Shown here: positions 57,255-64,000 of the stretch, in pieces | Layout: each line of letters begins with the position of its first letter | Numbering within the stretch: the stretch's first letter is position 1 | Notes under the pieces: model-generated | Told to the model about the DNA's origin: nothing | The model's input: the letters and a program-made list of their open reading frames with translations, nothing else | Database searches by the model: none | From: Lycorma delicatula | Taxonomy: Eukaryota; Arthropoda; Insecta; Hemiptera; Fulgoridae | DNA length: 64,000 bases | Reading direction: 5' to 3' | Assembly: GCF_047948215.1 (NCBI RefSeq) | Contig: NC_134455.1 | Location: forward strand, 105,480,495 to 105,544,494 | Translations under genes and position numbers: made by a program

Positions 57255-58604
57255 ACTTTTAATGGATTGCACGTCGAAACTATCAACGACGTGCAAAGCC
57301 AGAAAGTACACGCGTTGAAAAAGATCGGTGAATTTGCGGTTTCTGTTCAACCACATAGCACACTGAACTCATCCAGAAGAGTTGTTGTTTGTCGCGATCT
57401 TCTTAATTGTACAGAAGAAGAAATTGTACAAGAAATGTCGAGTCAGGGAGTGACTCAGTGTCGCAGACTAACCATGCGAAGAAATGGTGAAGTTGTTCCT
57501 TCGGCCTCGTATGTTTTAACATTTAATAGGCCGAATCTTCCTGAAAAGGTACGAGCTGGCATCCATCGGCTTGATGTACGAGCATTTATTCCACAGCCGA
57601 TGAGATGTTTTAAGTGTCAACGATTCGCACATACAACAGCTAGATGTGAAGCGCAGGAAATATGCATATGTAGAGAGAAAACACATGAGGGGGACCCATG
57701 TAAAGACCCTTCAACCTGCGTTAACTGTAAAGGGCATCACAATTGTCGTTCAAGAAACTGCGCTACATATAAATTAGAAATAGCGATTCAGGAAGTTAAA
57801 ACGCTTCAGAAGGTCAGTTATCCAGAAGCGAAGAAGATTGTTAATCAACGTACACCACGACCATCGACTTCTTACGCAGAAGCAGCGGCTGCCCCTTCCA
57901 CATCTAAAATTAATGTGGAGCAGTTGCTTAACACGATGGCACCAAGTCTTGCGACAATGATTGAAAGAATCATTGATTCAAAGATTGAGTCGACTCATCA
58001 GAGAAAACAAAGTAAAGATGAGAAGGCTCATCCCCGAACTGACGCCGTTGACATCAGAGACGCACCAGCACAGTTTAAATCACCAGCTAAACCTGCGATT
58101 ACTGAGCCACCAACTGAAGTAAGAATAAAAAATCTTGACTTATTTAGCAAAGAGAAACGGATCACTCCGTCGTCTAGTCACAAGCTTAAAGAAATTGTGA
58201 CAAGAAAATCTGAATCTACGGAAATGGAGGTACAAGTTATTATTGAGAAACCACCAGACGTAGAGAATATAAAACCTGTACCAATAGAGCCTCCAAAAGC
58301 GCAAAGATCAGCTTCGGTGAGAGCATCTATTTCAGCTGGACCCAGTACTGCAGTATAGATAGAGTCCGGCTCATCCGCCGCGGGGACATCATCGCTTATT
58401 AGTTTAGATTCCCTAGCAAAGATGCTAACAGCACCGACGAAACTTTCATCAACTGACGTCAGCCGCAGAACGTCAATGGCATCCGAAATAGAGGAAGACG
58501 ATGCCATGTCTGAGGCCTCAGATACGCTGTCATCAGAGGTTGAGGCCGTCAGAAGAATGGAGAAACGCAAGAAAGGATGGCCGAAAGGAAAGCCTAGAAA
58601 GTAA
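57255..58604 (+). CDS. LINE ORF1 (gag-like nucleic-acid-binding protein), nearly intact, one stop
   Basis: An almost uninterrupted frame: open from 57255, with a single TAG at 58356-58358, then in the same frame to TAA at 58605. No ATG opens it; the frame begins abruptly after a stop in AT-rich flank, so the N-terminus is cut off. Counting from the TTG at 57267: an RRM-like/PRE_C2HC-type region (about 20-105: GEFAVSVQPHSTLNSSRRVV, TFNRPNLPEKVRAGIHRL), then zinc knuckles at C114-C127 (CFKCQRFAHTTARC, CX2CX4HX4C), a degenerate one at 133-145, and C151-C165 (CX2CX3HX6C). An acidic/serine-rich tail ends KKGWPKGKPRK, the usual end of Jockey/I-type ORF1. In such elements the protein binds the RNA and shuttles it. 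The ORF is far better preserved than other elements here. Confidence 0.8.
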
Positions 58605-58770
58605 TATTCTGGATTCGAAGTTAGAAGAATGTAAATTTTTGAACATTTTTGATTCATAAGAATGTGAATAATTGAACCTTTTTTTTATTTTTTATTTTTG
58701 AAGTGGGATGGGGCTAATGACCAAAGTAGTCGATGCCCCTAAAAACCTCCAAAAAAAATAAATAAATAAC
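58605..58770 (+). mobile_element. 3' tail of the ORF1-only LINE
   Basis: Directly after ORF1 comes ~120 bases ending in tggggctaatgacc and gtagtcgatgcccctaaaaa, then an A-rich tail (aaaaaaaataaataaataa). That is a LINE 3' end attached to ORF1 with ORF2 absent. The sequence from 57255 to here is therefore one 5'-truncated, ORF2-less element of about 1.5 kb. Confidence 0.7.
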
Positions 58771-59080
58771 AGTAATAATAAGTTAAGTTTTTTAAACATG
58801 GCAGAGTTGGTATGTAATATTATTTATATATAAATAAATTAAATTCAACCTTACCAACAATTCGTCCGCGTTCTTTTTTCTAGTACTGTCGGTCATTCGA
58901 CCAACCTCAACTTCAGAAAAAATTATTCTTCAATTTCATATCATTAAAATTAAATTGTACCATGTAAATTTATAAAACGTTAAAATCACAACAACTGGTC
59001 ATCATAGTATAAAGTTAGTCATGTCTGTTATGTAAGAAGGTCGCAGTTGTTATGAATATTAGAGGTTGGAGGGAGACAGT

Positions 59081-60080
59081 TTAGGCATCCTGAAATTTAT
59101 TAATTATTTGTTTAAATAAGATATCGTCCTTGAATTTTGTCTGCTCATTGATTAATTCATGGTTATAATAGTACATATTGAATTTATAGACGATACTAGT
59201 TTTATAAAAGTCGTTCGAAATATCAAATAGTTTAATAAAATTATCGGGATCGTAGTTGTGTTTATTTTGTAATATGTGTCTAGGATAATTTGATTTATCC
59301 AAGTATCCTTTCTTTATGATGTTAATATGCTCTTTGGCTCTAACAGAAAAAGGACGGTTGGTCATACCTATATATTATAAATGGCAGTCCTCAGATTTCA
59401 GATTATAGACTCCTTCTTTAACTAAGCCATTTATATGTTTGGAGTTTGCTATTTTAGTATGATCGCTATTGTTTATAAAAAATATTATTTTATTGTTGGT
59501 GGTGTATGATTTTAGATTACAGGTTTTATATATTTTTTTTTTTAAATATTTATAAAATGGCTTAAATTCTATTTTTATGTAAAATTTGTTTAGTCATTTT
59601 GTAATAATTTTATGTTATTTTTTATGTATATATTTTATTTTTAATTTTAAAGTATAATTTATTGATCAGTTTTTCATTTAACCATTAAATACTGCCACAT
59701 TCTTTACAATGTTTATTTCTGAATTTAGTTTTAAATTGTTGGATCTAAGATATTTAATAGCTCCACGGATTAAAGAATTAAAAGCTGCCATTTTTTGACT
59801 CAATGGCTGAGATGAATTAGCTTGTATTATAGTGTTATTTTGTGTTTCTATATATATATATCGATTTCTAAAGTATTATTGTTAATTTTTTTTCAATGAT
59901 CATATCTAAATAATTAATACTGTTACTGTTAATTTCATTATTTTTTGTGAAATTGATATTGTGATTTATTGCATTAATTTTACTAAAAGTTATATTTTAT
60001 GTCATTATCCGTACTTTTTTAAAAATAATTAAAATATTATCAACGTGAAATCACAAAATCCATTTATATAAAAGATATGT
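59081..60080 (-). mobile_element. Penelope-like element: RT end and GIY-YIG endonuclease relic
   Basis: Minus strand. 60080-59700 shows reverse-transcriptase remnants (FHVDNIL in place of the Y-V-D-D box; LIHLSH and KMAAFNSLIRGAIKYL after it). 59560-59081 shows the C-terminal endonuclease: GVYNLKSEDCHL then a stop, YIGMTNRPFSVRAKEHINI, then ILQNKHNYDPDNF and KFKDDILFKQIINKF. The GVY...YIG pair and Arg-rich helix are the GIY-YIG nuclease signature that Penelope-like elements use for target nicking. Stops and shifts are frequent; the N-terminal half is missing. Confidence 0.8.
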
Positions 60081-60858
60081 GGCTTGAAATTTCTCAAACA
60101 ATAAATAGTTACTTTACTTCACTCCGACTCTAATAACTTTAATAAAATGAAGTGATAAAGGAAAATATTAGTGAACACTTTAATATTTTCTCACCACTAC
60201 CCTTTTTGTACGTTGTTGAACAGTAAAAAGCTCAAAATAGATTGTATATTGAAATAGATTAACAGAAAACTTACTACTCGTTGTTCAATTTGTACCAGGA
60301 TGAGTTGATTAAACTCAGAATGATTATGTAGGAAAATTAATTATTTCTCAATTACAAAATTCATTTATCCCAGAAGGTTTCAGTATTATCCAAAGCTGTT
60401 TATTTCGTTTATTCCAGTGTTTATCTTTTGTCGTAAACGTGCATACCCAGTAAAATAAAACAACACATCCAAGTATAGCGATTTCTTTGAACTACGTTAT
60501 GTAAATTTGCTTTACTAAACATTATTAGTTCGAAATTAAACGAGTTTAACAATAAAATATGCTCAAGAAAATTAAATCACAGTCGAATCTCTTATTATAA
60601 ATAATATCCACCAATTATATTAGTTTTTAAGGTTACCTTTTTAGCTGGTTCATGAAAGATATTAGTAAACCCAACTATTACTTAGTGTATAATATATCTA
60701 TTTTTCATAACTAAAATTTAAGTGTTACAAAAGGAGCAATGATATAGAAATTCATTGAAGATTTTTACTCAAATTACCACTCAAAAAAGGGAAAAATTAA
60801 GAACAAAATAAGAGCCGTAAAATAATTTTATCAAGAACGTACAAGTAACACCAGCTAA

Positions 60859-60903
<45 letters not shown>

Positions 60904-61560
60904 TTACAATTTACATTAATTCAAAATAAAATCAATACGTTAATTCCTGACATAAATACTTGCATAAATAATAACTGACGAAATACAAAAATATTTCATG
61001 AAAAATTAATAAAATTACAGTGATTATAAAAAAAATTCAATGAAGGTAACACCTATGAAGGAGAATTAATAAAGACAGTGTTTTATAATCTTTTATTAAA
61101 ATAAATATCCACAAAAATTACTCCTTTTTAAGACAAAAAAAAAATATATTACTTGAAAAATCTACTAATTGAATATTAAAGTAGAAGATAATTTTTCGTA
61201 ACAACGTTTTATCGTGTTTTTTTATATTCTCCCTGAGAATAATCCTTCAAAGATCAACATCTCTTTTTACCAGAAAAAATAGTTTTTAAATTTTCATTTT
61301 ATTTATTAAGCTTCATGATTTTCATAATTTTATTTTTTATTATAATTTTATATTAAAAACTTTTTTTATAATTATTTAATATTATTTTTTATATGTTACT
61401 ACAAAATAATTTTTAGTTATCTATTATTATTATTATTATTTTTTTTTTTAAGCTGATTGAAAAATTAATTTTTTAGATCAAACAATTATGTTACTACAAA
61501 GAATATAATGAAGATTTTGTTTTATTTATTCCTACATTGATTTAATTTTCATTGGTTAAA
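60081..61560. other. AT-rich stretch with microsatellite
   Basis: Contains a pure (AT) run at 60862-60899; otherwise AT-rich with no recognised gene. Confidence 0.5.
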
Positions 61561-61563
61561 AGA

Positions 61564-61565
<2 letters not shown>

Positions 61566-61626
<61 letters not shown>
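61566..61626. repeat. Compound microsatellite (TG)n(TA)n
   Basis: A short gtgtgtgtgt run passes into about 50 bases of pure TA repeat. Highly slippage-prone. Confidence 0.95.
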
Positions 61627-61629
<3 letters not shown>

Positions 61630-61730
61630 ACGGTAAATTAATTAATTCTGCGATTATGAATAATTATGAGTGAATTTGATTATTTTCCTCCATTGTTGGA
61701 GAACAACTTATGTAATTTGTATATTTAACG

Positions 61731-61871
61731 TTAATTAGACAAGAGGTTAGCGAGTGAGAAGCGAACGTAGGTTATGTCTGGTTAACTTTTATTGATATAC
61801 TTACGCTTCGACAGAACACGGACATAATCTAACAAAAACATAACCTACGCTCGCTAACCTCGACTAATTAC
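61731..61871. repeat. Short foldback (MITE-like)
   Basis: taattagac, gaggttagcgag and cgtaggttatgt at 61732-61777 recur as reverse complements at 61838-61870 (acataacctacg, ctcgctaacctc, gactaatta). The left arm carries an 11-base insertion (tgagaagcgaa). The central ~60 bases are unique. Size and termini fit a miniature inverted-repeat element. Confidence 0.7.
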
Positions 61872-62432
61872 CAGTAATGCTTTGAATTTTTAAATAATAA
61901 ATTGAGTAATTACTGTTTGTAGTCAAGTTGTTATTCTAATATGTAAAATATGTTAATATGAAGAATATGTAAAATGACAGATGTATTTAGTAAATTGTTA
62001 TGTATTTATTAAATTCGGCAACATTGGAAGCTATTAATGAAATTCACTGGCAATTGTGCCTAATCACAAGAATAATACAATTTATTGTAACATACACACT
62101 AATAATATGTTTAAATATTTTTGTAATTACTTACCGTTTAATTAAACTGTATTCTTTTTTTTCTAGTTAACTATAATTTTCAGTACTACGATAATTTTTT
62201 ATATTACAATTATAAATACAAATTGTGAAATGAAAATAATGTTTTTTCTACAAATTACTTTATATTCATTACTGTTTTATTATTAAAAAAAATCTATTTT
62301 CTTTAAAAGGAATACGAGTACGACAGAAATATCGTAATAAATACTAAATTCCTTTAACGTATACTCCATGGACTTCAATATTTCCTTAATATTTAAGAAA
62401 TTTATGATACTAATTCATTAAAAAGTAGTATA

Positions 62433-62720
62433 TAACGCACGGTTTGGTCTTGTGGTAAAACTGGTATCGTAAATCAGCTGATTTCGAACTCCAGAGTTCT
62501 AAGTTTCAAATCCTAATAAAGGTAGCTGCTTTTATTCCGATTTGAATACTAGATCGTAGATGTCGGTGTTCTTTGGTGTTTGGGTTTCAATTAACCACAC
62601 GTCTCAGGAGTGGTCGACCTGAGTCTGTTGAAGACTACATTTTTACCGGTACGTTCACGCAGATATTTATGTCAAATGGCTTTAACTGTTAATGCGAATA
62701 TGAATTAAAATAAAAAAAAT
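62433..62720 (+). mobile_element. tRNA-derived SINE (family 1)
   Basis: A box ggtttggtcttgtggtaaaa, B box gagttctaagtttcaaatcc, then gatttgaatactagatcgta, gggtttcaattaaccacacg, gacctgagtctgttgaagac, tail gttaatgcgaatatgaatta and A-run. The best-preserved family 1 copy; full length by comparison with 45222-45497. Confidence 0.85.
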
Positions 62721-63021
62721 AATTTATAATATATATGAATAATTTTTTTTAAATTTCAGTAAAATTGTGCCCTAATTTGTAGTAAATGTTCATCAGGTAA
62801 GTTCATATATTCAACTTATTAATAAAATTGATTAATAAAATAACTTACGTAAAAAATTATGGTTTTTAGAGTGGTCAACATTGAAAAATATCAAAATCTA
62901 AATTCAATTAATTGTAATTCGTAAATAATACATATTAATTAAATGAAAAAGTAAAATTTTAACCTTTTCTTTTTATGTAATAAGTAATAATAGAAGAAAT
63001 TAATTTGTTTATCTATTATAA

Positions 63022-63065
63022 CTCATTAGCTGTTGATCAGGGGTCCCTGATCAACAGCTAATGAG
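63022..63065. repeat. Perfect 21-bp inverted repeat
   Basis: 63022-63042 is the exact reverse complement of 63045-63065 with only gt between. It sits directly before the open frame at 63088. With a 2-base spacer it would extrude as a cruciform rather than a loose hairpin. Confidence 0.9.
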
Positions 63066-63087
63066 CAACAACTATAGCAAATAAAGG

Positions 63088-63441
63088 ATGTACAGAGTGA
63101 TACACATAGAAACAGAAGAAATTTCAGAACATGTTTTATTAGTGAAAATAATGAAAAAAATTCATATAATTAAACGTATGGAATGCTTTGTTTTCAAGTT
63201 ACGGCTAGCGATAGATTATGCTCGGATTTCAACTCTTCTAATAAAAGAAGCTCTACTTAACTTTTGGGATCCAAATAAAGGAGTAAAGTATGTGGTTTCT
63301 TATGTAATTTTAGCTGAGAATTTTGATAAAATAGTAACTTCAGTTGTTTTTAATACACAAAAGACTAGATCGTTGACGAAAAACAAGTTTTTTTTAGGTT
63401 TACAGAACAATAACTTCGTTAAAAGATTAATAAATGCTTAA
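63088..63441 (+). CDS. Open frame of 117 codons, unknown
   Basis: Starts ATG-like at MYRVIHIETEEISEHVLLVK and runs to TAA at 63439-63441. It includes KLRLAIDYARISTLLIKEAL and NFWDPNKGVKYVVSYVILAE; no signal peptide or catalytic motif is recognised. For AT-rich DNA this is a long stop-free run. The downstream palindrome-flanked context and repeat-like composition suggest it may be part of an interspersed repeat rather than a host gene. It could also be a decayed transposon-encoded protein. Confidence 0.25.
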   Translation: MYRVIHIETEEISEHVLLVKIMKKIHIIKRMECFVFKLRLAIDYARISTLLIKEALLNFWDPNKGVKYVVSYVILAENFDKIVTSVVFNTQKTRSLTKNKFFLGLQNNNFVKRLINA

Positions 63442-64000
63442 GTTCTAGTAACAAGCCTTGTACAAAATTTAATTCTGAGAAAACTAATGTGAATACAGTC
63501 AATAAAAAGTAAATAAAAACTTTTAAAAATCGATCTTTTTATTGAGGCATATAATATAAGAATGGCATTAGGAATAAGTTTTTCAAATTGAACAACTATA
63601 AAATAAATTTTAATCCCAGTGAAGTACTATTACAAAAAGATTTTTTTTTTTTTTTAGGAGTGTAATATTATAAAATGTTAAGAAATTATAAGTACTTAAG
63701 AATTCCAAATTTTTCAACTCAAAGAAGTGGTTTTGATAACAGCCAGATTCGATTCAAAGTATACTTCAAGTAAGCTAGATGCAATTTTTACAAATACATT
63801 TCCTAAAATTATGTGTAGATGTAATTTTTATATTTTTTCGTTTATTTTTATCTCTCATGAATCGGGAGAAATGTTAAAACCATAAATGTATGTATCAGGA
63901 ACTCTACGTTTAAATCATTCAATATAATTTATAGCAACTAAAAAGTATATTAATTTCTCTAATTGTACGTTTCAATATATCTAATTATACATTTACAATA
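63442..64000. other. AT-rich end of window
   Basis: AT-rich with a T run near 63642-63655; no feature recognised. Confidence 0.5.

Noticed and set aside
58178..58657. 159-codon minus-strand frame
   Set aside because: Antisense shadow of the LINE ORF1 coding strand.
62757..62794. 37-base segment between aaatttcag and a perfect cag|gtaagt donor
   Set aside because: All three frames carry stops, so at most a non-coding exon; immediately follows a SINE.

Overview
The window looks like an AT-rich, gene-poor piece of a large arthropod nuclear genome, most likely an insect and perhaps a hemipteran. This rests on the element mix: R1-, Jockey- and EN-RT-type LINEs, Penelope-like elements with hammerhead-like cores, Helitron, mariner, another Tc1/mariner-superfamily element and piggyBac relics, and tRNA-derived SINEs. 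Placement below 'arthropod' is inference. No bacterial-style operons, rRNA genes, CRISPR arrays or viral genes were seen.

No complete host gene is present. Host coding sequence shows only as short exon candidates with splice signals. On the plus strand, exons at 5335-5402, 9727-9808 and 13461-13568 (the last ending in a stop) probably belong to one unrecognised gene entering from the left; the first two have matching phase. A plus-strand ATG exon at 23956-24020 could encode a signal peptide and ends in a good donor. On the minus strand, 36318-36365, 32299-32394 and 31700-31741 are all phase 0-0 and may form a second gene, with a possible last exon at 30812-30907.

Layout: 1-5 kb, Tc1/mariner-superfamily relic and dispersed repeats. 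5-13.6 kb, exons of the plus-strand gene with introns holding a perfect hairpin (7194-7258), repeat A and a large foldback (10191-11074). 13.7-20.1 kb, SINEs, a piggyBac C-terminus and an internally deleted Helitron. 21.7-26.9 kb, a mariner, a foldback, and a second mariner split by a monomeric repeat. 28.6-30.5 kb, a Helitron 3' end and a LINE tail. 30.8-36.4 kb, minus-strand exon candidates and a Jockey-type RT relic. 38-45 kb, an R1-type 3' end, two direct-repeat pairs and a LINE tail. 45-50.7 kb, a SINE, repeats A and B and a deleted EN-RT LINE. 50.8-60.1 kb, Penelope-type palindrome, R1-type pieces, an ORF1-only LINE and a Penelope RT/GIY-YIG relic. 60-64 kb, microsatellites, a foldback, a SINE, a hairpin and one unexplained ORF.

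Nearly all mobile elements are dead copies (frameshifts, stops, internal deletions). The best preserved coding frame is the ORF1 (gag-like) frame at 57255-58604, open but for one stop, in an element that has a 3' tail and no ORF2. All calls are from reading the sequence; no database or folding program was used.
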